NCBI RefSeq assembly: GCF_016595505.1
Contig: NZ_JAENIL010000018.1
Span: 62,001-126,000 of the forward strand
Origin: Pelagicoccus mobilis
GTDB lineage: Bacteria; Verrucomicrobiota; Verrucomicrobiia; Opitutales; Opitutaceae
Direction of reading: 5' to 3'
DNA length: 64,000 bases
Part shown: in pieces, positions 33,013-41,792 of the stretch
Position numbering within the stretch: the stretch's first letter is position 1
Layout of the letters: each line of letters begins with the position of its first letter
The notes under the pieces: model-generated
Database searches by the model: none
Told to the model about the DNA's origin: nothing
What the model saw: the letters and a program-made list of their open reading frames with translations, nothing else
Made by a program: the position numbers and the translations under genes

Positions 33013-34071
33013 ATGATTTCTCGTACCACGCTTGTTGTTCTCATCACAGCTCTACTCGTTTCCTCTGCGTATAGCCAAGGCTCTGGCCCCGAATGGACTC
33101 AAATCGCCAAGGCTGACCAAGTCCTGATGGGCGACTACCAAGGCAAGTGGCTCAACACGCCCACCAAAGGTTACCTCAGATCAAATCCCAAGGTGTGTGC
33201 CCAAGTCATCAATACCGGCATAGGCAAGTATCGCATAAACCTGCTCCCCGATCACAACCGCCGGGCCGCGCTCATCTACTCCGGCGAGGCTACGCTCCAA
33301 GGAGATACAATTGTTCTGGAGGACGGCGATTGGAGTATTCGCGTCGCCGAGTCGGGACTCACCGGAAGCGGAAAAGTCGGCGGGCAAGAGGCTAAATTCT
33401 CCCTCAGTCGCCTACGCCTAGGATCGCCAACCCTAGGCGCCAAGCCTCCCAAAGGCTCTCTCATCCTTTTCGATGGAAGCAACTTCGATCAATGGGAACA
33501 CGAAGACGGCAGAGCCGTCACCTGGGCGCTACTCGAAGACGGAGCCATGGAGGTAAACTCGAGGTTTAAAAACAAAAGCTCAACCCCTCCCATCGGCGGA
33601 GATATCTACACAAAGCAGTCCTTCAAAGACCTGCGCTTTCACATGGAATTCCGATACCCAGTCGAACCGGAGCAACAAGGACAGCTTCGCGGCAACAGCG
33701 GTCTCTTCTTCCAAGGATACGAGGTGCAAATCCTAAACAGCTACGGTCTAGACGGACTCTGGAACGAGCTCGGAGCACTTTACAAGTTGTCTCCACCTAA
33801 AGTAAACGCCGCACGCCCACCATTGGAGTGGCAAACCTACGATATCATCTATCGAGCTCCCAGATACGACGGAAATCAACTCAAAGAAAACGCTCGCATC
33901 ACCGTCAGCCTAAACGGCATCGTAGTGCAACGCGATGAGGAGCTCATTCACCAAACGGCAAATGGACAATTGGGCCGCAATAAACCCGCCCCCAAGGAAG
34001 CCATGCCCATTCGACTTCAAGACCACATCAACCGTATCCAATTCCGCAATATCTGGGCCGAAGAGCTTTAG
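33013..34071 (+). CDS. DUF1080 / 3-keto-disaccharide hydrolase-like secreted protein
   Basis: A 352-residue protein with signal peptide (TTLVVLITALLVSSAYSQG). Residues about 150-350 are the DUF1080 (3-keto-disaccharide hydrolase) concanavalin-like domain: LILFDGSNFDQWEHEDGRAV, YTKQSFKDLRFHMEFRYP, QLRGNSGLFFQGYEVQILNS, NELGALYKLSPPKVNAARPP, ENARITVSLNGIVVQ and the end RIQFRNIWAEEL. The family cleaves glycosidic bonds next to a keto-sugar or binds such sugars. An N-terminal part (about 25-140) is a small beta-rich domain without a name I can give. It fits with the isomerase upstream and the sulfatase downstream. Confidence 0.9.
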   Translation: MISRTTLVVLITALLVSSAYSQGSGPEWTQIAKADQVLMGDYQGKWLNTPTKGYLRSNPKVCAQVINTGIGKYRINLLPDHNRRAALIYSGEATLQGDTIVLEDGDWSIRVAESGLTGSGKVGGQEAKFSLSRLRLGSPTLGAKPPKGSLILFDGSNFDQWEHEDGRAVTWALLEDGAMEVNSRFKNKSSTPPIGGDIYTKQSFKDLRFHMEFRYPVEPEQQGQLRGNSGLFFQGYEVQILNSYGLDGLWNELGALYKLSPPKVNAARPPLEWQTYDIIYRAPRYDGNQLKENARITVSLNGIVVQRDEELIHQTANGQLGRNKPAPKEAMPIRLQDHINRIQFRNIWAEEL

Positions 34072-34141
34072 AAATTCTTAAGCCACTCGCCCTTCTACCC
34101 TCGAAGTCCATAGAGCACAGCAGAACAAACCAGGACACGCT

Positions 34142-35563
34142 ATGAAATCTCAATTCAAACAGGCTGCGGCAATTGCCCTTCTATTACTCGCCGCCCCTCT
34201 AGCCATCGCTAAACCCAATATTATCTTCCTCTTGGCGGACGACCAACGTAGCGATGTCCTCGGTTCCTACGGCAACGCGCTCATCCAAACGCCGACCCTC
34301 GATAAACTCGCCGCTCAAGGCGTCCGTTTCGAAAACGCCTTTTGCGAAGTCCCTATCTGTGCGGCCAGCCGCGCCACGCTCTTCTCCGGCCTCTCCCAAC
34401 GCACGCATGGCTTCAACTTCTTCGAAAACACAGTCCCCGCAGAATACCTCCCAACCAGCTATCCCGCGATGCTGAAGGAGGCCGGGTACCGCATCGGCTT
34501 CGTCGGAAAATACGGCATGGGCTTTGCCAAACCGGGACTGAGGGATCAATTCGACTTCTTCGAAGCAATTGGAAGGAATCCCTACCTCAAAGAGATGCCC
34601 GACGGCAACCTTCGCCACGAAACCGACCTATGTGTGGACGCCGGTATTCGTTTCATAGATACTGTTTCAGAAGAAGCGCCCTTCTGCCTTTCCATCAGCT
34701 TCAACGCCTCACACGCCGAAGATGGAGATAAGCGCCCCGGACAGCATTTCCAATGGCCCGAATCGGCAAACGGACTCTACGAGGAGGTCGAAATCCCAGC
34801 TCCCGCCCTGTCTGACGACAAATATTTCGAAGCCCTCCCTCCTTTCCTTCAGGATAAAGAAGGCCTCAGCTACGAACGCTACTTCTGGCGCTGGGACACT
34901 CCGGAAAAATATCAGACTAACATCCGGGCCTACTACCGAATGATCACCGGCATCGACAACGCCATCGCCCGCCTCCTTGAAACCCTCAAAGCCAAAGGAC
35001 TCGATCAAAACACCATCATCGTCTACTCCGCCGACAATGGCTTCATGATGGGCGACCGCCAAACCGCCGGAAAGTGGAATCACTACGATCAGTCTCTCAG
35101 CATCCCATTGATTATTTACGACCCTAGGCTTCCCCAATCGAAACGCGGACGCGTCCTCACGGAATTGGTCAGCAACCTGGACATGGCTCCGACCTTCGTG
35201 GATATGGCAGGTCTAAAAGTCCCCGCCGTCCACCAAGGGCGTTCCCTAGTCCCCCTCATCCAGGGCCAGACCGTCAGCTGGCGCCAAGACTTCTTCTGCG
35301 AACACCTCTTCGACTGGTACAACGACTGGCACGCCGTCCGCAGCGCGAAATACAAGTACGCGGTGTATTACGATGATGACTACGAATGCCTCTACGATCT
35401 GGAAAAAGACCCGAACGAACTCCACAACTTGGCCCAGAGCCCTGAATACGCCAGCGTGCGACGCCATATGATAAAGCGACTCGAGGCCTACAAATCCGAA
35501 TACCCGAAAGTGGAAGGTGCCCCCACCCAAACAAAGCCACGCCCCAAAGCGAAAAGTCGCTGA
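34142..35563 (+). CDS. Secreted type I sulfatase
   Basis: A 473-residue protein with signal peptide MKSQFKQAAAIALLLLAAPL, then AIAKPNIIFLLADDQRSDVLG with metal-binding aspartates. The maturation motif is CAASR (Cys about residue 73), an Ala variant of C-x-[PSA]-x-R. It is followed by TLFSGLSQRTHGFN; GKYGMGF stands where GKWHxG is usual. The second metal site is VYSADNGFMMGDRQTAGKW. The C-terminal part ends in a Lys/Arg/Pro-rich tail (TQTKPRPKAKSR). It should hydrolyse a sulfate ester in the periplasm. It is the last gene of the short plus-strand carbohydrate operon that begins at 31388. Confidence 0.93.
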   Translation: MKSQFKQAAAIALLLLAAPLAIAKPNIIFLLADDQRSDVLGSYGNALIQTPTLDKLAAQGVRFENAFCEVPICAASRATLFSGLSQRTHGFNFFENTVPAEYLPTSYPAMLKEAGYRIGFVGKYGMGFAKPGLRDQFDFFEAIGRNPYLKEMPDGNLRHETDLCVDAGIRFIDTVSEEAPFCLSISFNASHAEDGDKRPGQHFQWPESANGLYEEVEIPAPALSDDKYFEALPPFLQDKEGLSYERYFWRWDTPEKYQTNIRAYYRMITGIDNAIARLLETLKAKGLDQNTIIVYSADNGFMMGDRQTAGKWNHYDQSLSIPLIIYDPRLPQSKRGRVLTELVSNLDMAPTFVDMAGLKVPAVHQGRSLVPLIQGQTVSWRQDFFCEHLFDWYNDWHAVRSAKYKYAVYYDDDYECLYDLEKDPNELHNLAQSPEYASVRRHMIKRLEAYKSEYPKVEGAPTQTKPRPKAKSR

Positions 35564-35657
35564 TAATCCTTCCTCCAAAATAGCTCACTCCTACCACAAA
35601 AAGGTTTGATATCTTCGCTACCCAACTTCTTCGGCATAAGTCGACAGGCCTAGTTAA

Positions 35658-35984
35658 TCAGACAGGCTGCAGAATGCTGCGGTTGAGCAGTCTGGGGGTC
35701 GTGTAGCCACTGAGCGCCATTGTGACGTCGTACTCACCGAGTATTTGCCGAATCACTTTTTGCACGCCTTCCTCTCCGCCCACCACAAGGCCATAGGCGT
35801 AAGGGCGGCCGAGCAACACGGCATCAGCCCCCAGTGCAAGCGTCTTTACGACATCGTCGCCATGACGAACTCCACTGTCAAAAAGGACGCAAATATCATC
35901 CCCCACCGGCATCGACTATTCCCGGCAGGACATCCAAAGCGCCTACGGCACCATCAATCTGCCTACCTCCGTGGTTCGAAATGA
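35658..35984 (-). pseudogene. C-terminal fragment of an FMN-dependent alpha-hydroxy-acid dehydrogenase
   Basis: The reverse strand first reads VFVISNHGGRQIDGAVGALD then VLPGIVDA (about 35900-35984), changes frame, and continues VGDDICVLFDSGVRHGDDVV then ALGADAVLLGRPYAYGL and ends LLNRSILQPV with TGA at 35658-35660. SNHGGRQ, DSGVRxGxD and GADAVLLGRP are the substrate- and FMN-phosphate-binding signatures of the lactate oxidase/glycolate oxidase family. The N-terminal two thirds, including the catalytic start, are absent, and the frame is broken near 35905. It is not a working gene. Confidence 0.8.
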
Positions 35985-36738
35985 CAAATACTTGAGTAGA
36001 TACCGTATATCTCTGGTAGCTGTATTTTATTTTCAATACAGCTCTACAGAACACATGCTTAGCGGCTGTGTCACACTGATAAGCAAATCACTGTTCTTGT
36101 GATGCTCCGTACGCATCGCTGAGTTTAAAATTAGTCTTGCTCAAACTGACTGTTAAGCCGTGAGCCGCATCGCGACTGCTTCAGCAGTTTGATTTTTGCC
36201 GCACTGTTTTTTCCACCTCGCTTTCGATTGCGTAGCAACGAAACGGATGCCCCCCCCTACGTTCTTCCTCTAGCTGGCAAGTTTCGTAGTTTAGCCATCT
36301 AGTGACGGCTCCCCCTATCGTCTTCAATTGATTTCTAATAAAGGTCGTCCTATCGGGGCGGCATTTTTTGTACCCATATCCTCGGGACAGCCCCAGATCC
36401 GTTGAAAAGAACGATATAGGTAACTCGCACTATGCGAGCCCATAACTTCCCTGCCCTTAAATCAGTTTATCCCTAGTCCGATATCAGATCTTCCTCACCC
36501 TCGAGATTCGGTCCTTTTGTGACGTTTTTTTGATAGAGTTCTAAACAGTTCTTAATCTTCAACTTACGCAACCCTCAACCAAAATCACCCAAATTCCCAA
36601 TGAAGACTTCAGTGCAATTACCGTAACTTACAGGGTTCTTACCCATCTTGTAAAACAGTGCTTACGCTTAGCCCAATTCCATCCATTCGACTAGGCTGCA
36701 CTACAACGGAGGTAGGGCAAAATTCTCTACATCTAGTC
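35985..36738. other. Long intergenic region upstream of the chemosensory operon
   Basis: About 750 bases with no supported gene on either strand. It probably holds the promoter of the che operon. I see T-rich tracts after GC-rich words (GGGGCGGCATTTTTTG near 36353-36368, GTGACGTTTTTTTG near 36519-36532) but no clean terminator stem, riboswitch or sigma-28 promoter. Confidence 0.4.
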
Positions 36739-36906
36739 TAGTCATTCAACTCTCCGACCCTCCTAATAGCCATCAAATCTCCTCTCGCAAAGCTAAGCAA
36801 TCCGACGCGGAAACTCGCAGCTTATATTGAAAGAATCAAAAGCAGCGGAAAACGACTCGATGAAACGGCATCCTCTGTTGAAGCGAGTTTCGTCTCCTTT
36901 GGTGAA

Positions 36907-38559
36907 GTGTTTCGCGAACAGGTCCTATTAAGTGACAGTCTCCTTGAACAGGGCACCCGCATCTCAAACTTCGGGAAGTCTTCCGAAGGCAATAAAAGCG
37001 TCTTCCAACAAGCGATCGAACTCATCAACTCGACTCTAGAGTTTGTACAGGATTCCTCAGAGAAAACAGCCGGACTACTTGAGGCTTTTGAACAATACCA
37101 GCAGAAAACCGCTACGGTAAAAAGAGGAGAAAACCAGCTCTCCCAAACGCTCATCCCCCTACAAATCATCGAGCGACTCTTCCGTATCGAGTCCTCCACA
37201 CTTCCGGTCGAAATACAAAGCGCCTTTGACTCACTCACCGAAGAGATTTCAAACCTCCACAATCAGATGCGGCTCTCACTCAGCGAACAGTTTGAAGAGC
37301 TAGCGAGAACTGAACGGCAAACGATCGAAACAAAAAGCTTTCTAGAGCAACATTCCAAGTCACTCTCGGAAAACATATCTGCTGCAGCGCAAAACACTCA
37401 GCAAACCATCCTCAACCTAGAAAAACTAATCGAGGAAGGTACTCACAGGGCTAGTCTGCTAGAACAAAGCGCGAAGGAGCTCTCCTACGAAACAAACCAA
37501 GTCATGGTAGGACTCCAATTCCAGGATGTGCTCCGTCAAAAAACGGATCATGTCAACGAAGCGATCTCGCGCTTGAGCTCGATCATTGAATCCCCAACCA
37601 CCACAAAAAGAGAAAAGATCAGCCAAGTATACTGCATTTGCGAAATAGAGGACTTGCAGGTAAACGCAATCGAAGAGGATTTGAAGGAAGCCTCGCGCAC
37701 AATCTCTTCCAGCATCAGCACGATCCTAGAGCGTCTCCACAACATAGATACAATCAATCTTTCAGATGCCGCTCTAAAGAATTTAACCAGATCAAACCGG
37801 GAAATAGTCGACACACTTCTCGAAACCTTGGAACTGGCTTTCGAACTCGTCGATCAAGCGGTTAACGGCATAGCGGTAATTCACAAAGCAATATCCAAGT
37901 TTGAAGGAGCCGCGAGTGATGTTTCAACAACTCTCAGAGGAATCGCCATAGATATTCGCCTGATAGCCCTTAACGCCCAGATACAAGCAGCGCAGGCCGG
38001 AACGGGTACGGGGCTGGAGGTTCTCTCAGAAGAGACCTGTAAACTCTCCGAATCATCGGAAAAATACACACAGTCGATTGGGGACGAACTATCTGAGCTT
38101 ATCGCACTATTCTCCGAAATCGAAAAGCAGTGCGGCACCATCCAGCAGAGAACCGAAGAGCACTTTAGTTCGACCCGTTCAGATCGAGAAACACTAAAGG
38201 GAAAGCTCCTGCAATCGCACAACGAAACGAGCGACGCCTTAAACGAGATGGTAAACGTTCTCGAGTTGTCGCGAAAAAACGCGGTCGAGATGCGATCTCA
38301 TGGTCAGGTAAGCGACGTACCCAAAACGAGCATACACGAACTCTCCGAAACTCTCACACTTGCGAGAGAGTTTGCGAAGAAAAAGACAACCCCTTCCGAG
38401 ATCGAAAGAGCCCGGAATAGCCAAGAAATCCGAGCCCTCCAAAGCCAATACACAATGGCTTCGGAACGGAGCATACACACCTCGGTTCTCTCTGGCAGTG
38501 GATTCGAATCAGAGAATGCAGCCACAGAAGCCGACTTTGAAGAGGTAGAACTCTTCTAA
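36907..38559 (+). CDS. Soluble receptor-like chemosensory protein, degenerate MCP signalling region
   Basis: A 550-residue, mostly helical protein with no signal peptide or membrane segment. The C-terminal half contains IALNAQIQAAQAGTGTGLEV then LSEETCKLSESSEKYTQSIG, which lines up with the MCP signalling hairpin (LALNAAxEAARAGExGxGFAVVAxEVRKLAE) but with several changes, including loss of conserved glycines. VMVGLQFQDVLRQKTDHVNE in the middle resembles sequences in CheZ-like and MCP-like proteins. The GTG at 36907 is the first canonical start, yet coding-like sequence in the same frame extends 55 codons upstream to a TAG at 36739. A non-standard start (for example ATA near 36766) or an unrecognised one is possible. 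First gene of the che operon; function as a cytoplasmic sensor or scaffold is inference. Confidence 0.75.
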   Translation: MFREQVLLSDSLLEQGTRISNFGKSSEGNKSVFQQAIELINSTLEFVQDSSEKTAGLLEAFEQYQQKTATVKRGENQLSQTLIPLQIIERLFRIESSTLPVEIQSAFDSLTEEISNLHNQMRLSLSEQFEELARTERQTIETKSFLEQHSKSLSENISAAAQNTQQTILNLEKLIEEGTHRASLLEQSAKELSYETNQVMVGLQFQDVLRQKTDHVNEAISRLSSIIESPTTTKREKISQVYCICEIEDLQVNAIEEDLKEASRTISSSISTILERLHNIDTINLSDAALKNLTRSNREIVDTLLETLELAFELVDQAVNGIAVIHKAISKFEGAASDVSTTLRGIAIDIRLIALNAQIQAAQAGTGTGLEVLSEETCKLSESSEKYTQSIGDELSELIALFSEIEKQCGTIQQRTEEHFSSTRSDRETLKGKLLQSHNETSDALNEMVNVLELSRKNAVEMRSHGQVSDVPKTSIHELSETLTLAREFAKKKTTPSEIERARNSQEIRALQSQYTMASERSIHTSVLSGSGFESENAATEADFEEVELF

Positions 38560-38573
38560 AACACGAGAGAGAA

Positions 38574-38870
38574 ATGAACACTACAGAACATCCGACAACG
38601 CCGCCACTAGAACTCGCGGGCTCCCTATCAATTCAAAATGCGTCCAATCTCCTCGCAGAACTTCTACAATTCCTAGAGTCGAACGAGAAGCCACGCATAG
38701 ACTTAGAAGGTATCGATTCAGTCGATACAATTGGTCTCCAGCTCCTAATTTCCGCTTCAGCCAGCAACGACGTCACATGGCTAAACCCACCCGAATGCCT
38801 CCGAGACCACTGCCAAGCAGTAGGCTACGATTTTAAGAACTTCTCCAACCAACAATCGAAGGAACAATGA
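38574..38870 (+). CDS. STAS-domain protein
   Basis: A 98-residue protein of the STAS (anti-sigma-factor antagonist) type: LELAGSLSIQNASNLLAELL, PRIDLEGIDSVDTIGLQLLI and TWLNPPECLRDHCQAVGYD. The usual phosphorylatable Ser/Thr lies in the DSVDT turn. GAGAGAGAA precedes the ATG by about 2-10 bases. Its last codons overlap the start of the next gene by 4 bases (ATGA), so it is translationally coupled to CheY. STAS proteins within che operons act as phospho-switches for output; the partner kinase is not visible. Confidence 0.82.
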   Translation: MNTTEHPTTPPLELAGSLSIQNASNLLAELLQFLESNEKPRIDLEGIDSVDTIGLQLLISASASNDVTWLNPPECLRDHCQAVGYDFKNFSNQQSKEQ

Positions 38871-39232
38871 GCAAAACGATTATGACAGTGGACGACTCTC
38901 CCAGCGTCCGACAAATGGTAGGCCTCACGCTTTCGCGCCTCGGCCATCGAGTCCTAGAAGCGGCGGACGGTAGAGACGGCCTCGCAAAGCTCCAAGCAAG
39001 TCATGTGGACCTAATCATCACTGACCTCAACATGCCAAACATGGACGGCATCACGATGATTCGCCACATCCGCTCCAGCCCTAAGCACAAGTTCATGCCC
39101 ATTCTCATGCTCACCACGGAAACCCAGCAGGAGAAAAAGATGGAAGGCAAAAAGGCGGGAGCTACCGGCTGGATAGTCAAGCCATTCACCGAAGAAAAAC
39201 TCAAGTCCGTATTGAGTAAAGTACTACGTTAG
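38867..39232 (+). CDS. cheY: CheY-type single-domain response regulator
   Basis: A 121-residue receiver domain only. Asp9 and Asp10 form the acid pocket, Asp53 (in LIITDLNMPNMDG) is the phosphoacceptor, Thr83 and Lys105 (in WIVKPF) complete the active site. It receives phosphate from CheA encoded 20 bases downstream and controls an unknown motor or effector; no flagellar gene is in the window. Start ATG overlaps the STAS stop. Sequence is fully typical; the symbol is given by family and context. Confidence 0.93.
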   Translation: MSKTIMTVDDSPSVRQMVGLTLSRLGHRVLEAADGRDGLAKLQASHVDLIITDLNMPNMDGITMIRHIRSSPKHKFMPILMLTTETQQEKKMEGKKAGATGWIVKPFTEEKLKSVLSKVLR

Positions 39233-39252
39233 CCAACCCGCATTTCCCAAAA

Positions 39253-41217
39253 ATGAGTCAGACCAAACCCACAGACGTCTTTCTGCTTGAAGCCGAAGAC
39301 CTCCTTTCCGTCATCGAGCAAGGAGCTTTGGACATCGCGCAGGACATGACTGACTCGGACTGTATTAACCGTCTTTTCCGAGCCTTTCATACAATCAAGG
39401 GGTCCGGAGCAATGTTCGGCTTCGATGAAGTCGCTGCATTCACCCACAATGTCGAAACCGTTTTAGACGAAGTTCGTTCTGGAAAAATCTCTTTCACTCC
39501 CACGCTCATCGAGCTGATTCTCGCATCCAAGGACCACATAAAAAACATCCTAGCGGAAGATGCGGACAAGAAGACAGGCGAGACTCTCACTTCTGAACTC
39601 GCTTTGATACTAGGAACGACTCAAACGCAGCCCTCCCCCTCTCAAGAAGCGAAAGAAACTCCCGCACAAAAGGAGTCTGGCCCGAAATCATACCAGATTT
39701 ACTTCAAGCCATCTCCCGACATCGCTGCCCACGGACTAGAGCCCGCCTCTCTACTCGATGAACTCCGGGACCTTGGCGCTTGTCGCATAGCCATAGACCT
39801 TGACGAGCTTCCGAAGCTCGATGAGTTGCAAGCCGAGTCATGCCATCTCGCATGGAACATCGAGCTAGAAACAGAACAAGGCATCGATGCCATAAAGGAC
39901 GTTTTTATTTTCGTAGAGGACGAGAGCACAATTCGTATTGTCCAATCTGATACACCTCAATCATCCGCTGCGAATCAAAACAATGACTCCGCAGAAGCCG
40001 CTCCAAAGCAACCCGCTAAAGCTTCCCCCAAAAAGTCCGGAGTTCCTCAAAGCAACGTTCGCGTCCCTTCCGAGAAGCTGGATAGACTCGTAAACCTCGT
40101 CGGAGAACTGGTCATGAACCAGTCGCGCCTTAGCCAGATATCAACGAGCATCGACTCGACTGAACTGGACACCCCTGTAGAAGAAATTGAGCGCCTCGTC
40201 TCTGAACTTCGCGACAGCGTCCTAGGGATACGAATGATGCCTATCGGATCCACTTTCGGACGCTTCAGACGTCTCGTCTTTGATCTTTCCAGCGAACTAG
40301 GCAAGGAAGTCGAGCTCATAACCGAGGGCGAGGAAACCGAACTAGACAAAACCGTTCTCGATCAACTCGGAGATCCGCTGGTTCACCTCATTCGCAACAG
40401 TTTAGACCATGGGATCGAATCGCCGGAAACACGCGCGGCCCAAGGAAAATCCCCTCGAGGGACGCTTAGGATGAGCGCCTCGCACGAAGGCTCCCAAGTC
40501 GTCGTAAAAATAGAGGACGACGGACAGGGCATGGATCCAAACAAGATTCTGGAAAAAGCCATCGAAAAAGGAGTCGTCCCCCCAGACGCCAATCTCTCAG
40601 AGCGTGAGATCTTCAATCTCATTTTCCATGCCGGCTTTTCGACCGCGCAACAAGTCACCAACGTCTCCGGTCGCGGTGTTGGGATGGACGTCGTCAAGCG
40701 CCAACTCGAATCCCTCAGAGGATCGATTCAGATATCGAGTAAACAAGGAGCCGGCACCACAGTCTCTCTCACCCTCCCCCTCACACTCGCCATCATCGAC
40801 GGCCAGCTCGTCGAAATCGGAGGAGATCGCTACATCATGCCCATGTCTGCAATAACGGAAAACGTTGAAATTACCGCAGATGAAAGAACCACTCAAAACG
40901 GTCGCAATCTTATCACCGTTCGCGGAGACCTTGTACCCTATATTCGACTACGAGAGCTTTTCGAATACACGGACGCCGCCCCTCCAATCGAAAAAGTTGT
41001 CATAGTAAAGCACAACGGAGAGCGCATTGGCTTCGTCGTAGATCGCGTCTTGGGCAGCCACCAAACAGTCATCCAATCTTTAGGAAAATTCTACAAGGAG
41101 ATCAGAGTCGTATCCGGATCCACAATCATGGGAGATGGGAAGGTCGCCCTCATTCTCGACGTGGCAGGACTTATCGCTGACGACGCCAACAGGTTCAAAC
41201 TCGCTGCCACAGTGTAG
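39253..41217 (+). CDS. cheA: Chemotaxis histidine kinase CheA
   Basis: A 654-residue kinase in the cytoplasm. Hpt domain at about 1-110 with phosphorylated His46 in FRAFHTIKGSGAMFG; a CheY-docking-like P2 at about 150-225 (YQIYFKPSPDIAAHGLEPAS); dimerisation helices after about 275 (VPSEKLDRLVNLVGELVMNQ). The ATPase follows, with the N box HLIRNSLDHGIESPE and G boxes VVKIEDDGQGMDPNKI and VSGRGVGMDVVKRQ, and a CheW-like regulatory domain ends the protein (IIDGQLVEIGGDRYIMPMSA). Length is normal. All catalytic motifs are intact. It phosphorylates the two CheY proteins and CheB in this operon. Confidence 0.96.
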   Translation: MSQTKPTDVFLLEAEDLLSVIEQGALDIAQDMTDSDCINRLFRAFHTIKGSGAMFGFDEVAAFTHNVETVLDEVRSGKISFTPTLIELILASKDHIKNILAEDADKKTGETLTSELALILGTTQTQPSPSQEAKETPAQKESGPKSYQIYFKPSPDIAAHGLEPASLLDELRDLGACRIAIDLDELPKLDELQAESCHLAWNIELETEQGIDAIKDVFIFVEDESTIRIVQSDTPQSSAANQNNDSAEAAPKQPAKASPKKSGVPQSNVRVPSEKLDRLVNLVGELVMNQSRLSQISTSIDSTELDTPVEEIERLVSELRDSVLGIRMMPIGSTFGRFRRLVFDLSSELGKEVELITEGEETELDKTVLDQLGDPLVHLIRNSLDHGIESPETRAAQGKSPRGTLRMSASHEGSQVVVKIEDDGQGMDPNKILEKAIEKGVVPPDANLSEREIFNLIFHAGFSTAQQVTNVSGRGVGMDVVKRQLESLRGSIQISSKQGAGTTVSLTLPLTLAIIDGQLVEIGGDRYIMPMSAITENVEITADERTTQNGRNLITVRGDLVPYIRLRELFEYTDAAPPIEKVVIVKHNGERIGFVVDRVLGSHQTVIQSLGKFYKEIRVVSGSTIMGDGKVALILDVAGLIADDANRFKLAATV

Positions 41218-41255
41218 TAGCCAGAAACCAATTTCAAACAACACCCCACACGAAA

Positions 41256-41759
41256 ATGACAGACAATAGAGAAGAACCGAAGCAGTTCATCACCTTTAGA
41301 CTCGGGGACGAATTGTTCGCCATCAACGTCTCGCAGGTTAGAGAGGTTCTAGAACTCTCAGAAATAACGAAAGTGCCGACCGCGCCCGACTTCATGAAGG
41401 GGGTTGTCAATGTACGCGGCACTGCAATACCAGTTGTCGACCTCCGCCAGAAGTTCGGACTACCAAGCGTAGAGAACACCGTTAACAGCAGAATTCTCGT
41501 ACTCGAACTAGAACTCGACGGCGAGGAGTGTATCCTTGGCGGGATCGCTGACAGCGTGCACGAAGTCATCGAACTGGATCAAGAATCCGTCAGCCCACCT
41601 CCATCCATCGCCATGCGCTGGAGAAGCGAGTTTATTCAGGGCATGGGTAAACATCGAGACCAATTCGTCATCCTACTCGATATCGATGCCGTCTTTTCAA
41701 GCGAAGAGCTCGCCCTAGTAGAGCCAAACTCAAGCCCTACGACAACCTCCGAGTCGTAG
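41256..41759 (+). CDS. cheW: Chemotaxis coupling protein CheW
   Basis: A 167-residue single CheW domain: FITFRLGDELFAINVSQVRE, KVPTAPDFMKGVVNVRGTAI, PVVDLRQKFGL, and RILVLELELDGEECILGG. The conserved RG of NVRGTAIPVVD, which contacts receptors, is present. It links CheA to the receptors encoded at 36907 and 41793. The start ATG lies 38 bases after the cheA stop. Slightly long at the C-terminus but otherwise standard. Confidence 0.95.
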   Translation: MTDNREEPKQFITFRLGDELFAINVSQVREVLELSEITKVPTAPDFMKGVVNVRGTAIPVVDLRQKFGLPSVENTVNSRILVLELELDGEECILGGIADSVHEVIELDQESVSPPPSIAMRWRSEFIQGMGKHRDQFVILLDIDAVFSSEELALVEPNSSPTTTSES

Positions 41760-41792
41760 TATCAACTAAACACTTACAAACAGAGAAAAACA

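Noticed and set aside
35985-36738. Possible riboswitch or other structured RNA upstream of the che operon
   Set aside because: I looked for c-di-GMP-type cores and a clean terminator stem and found none; some words look structured but no consensus fits.
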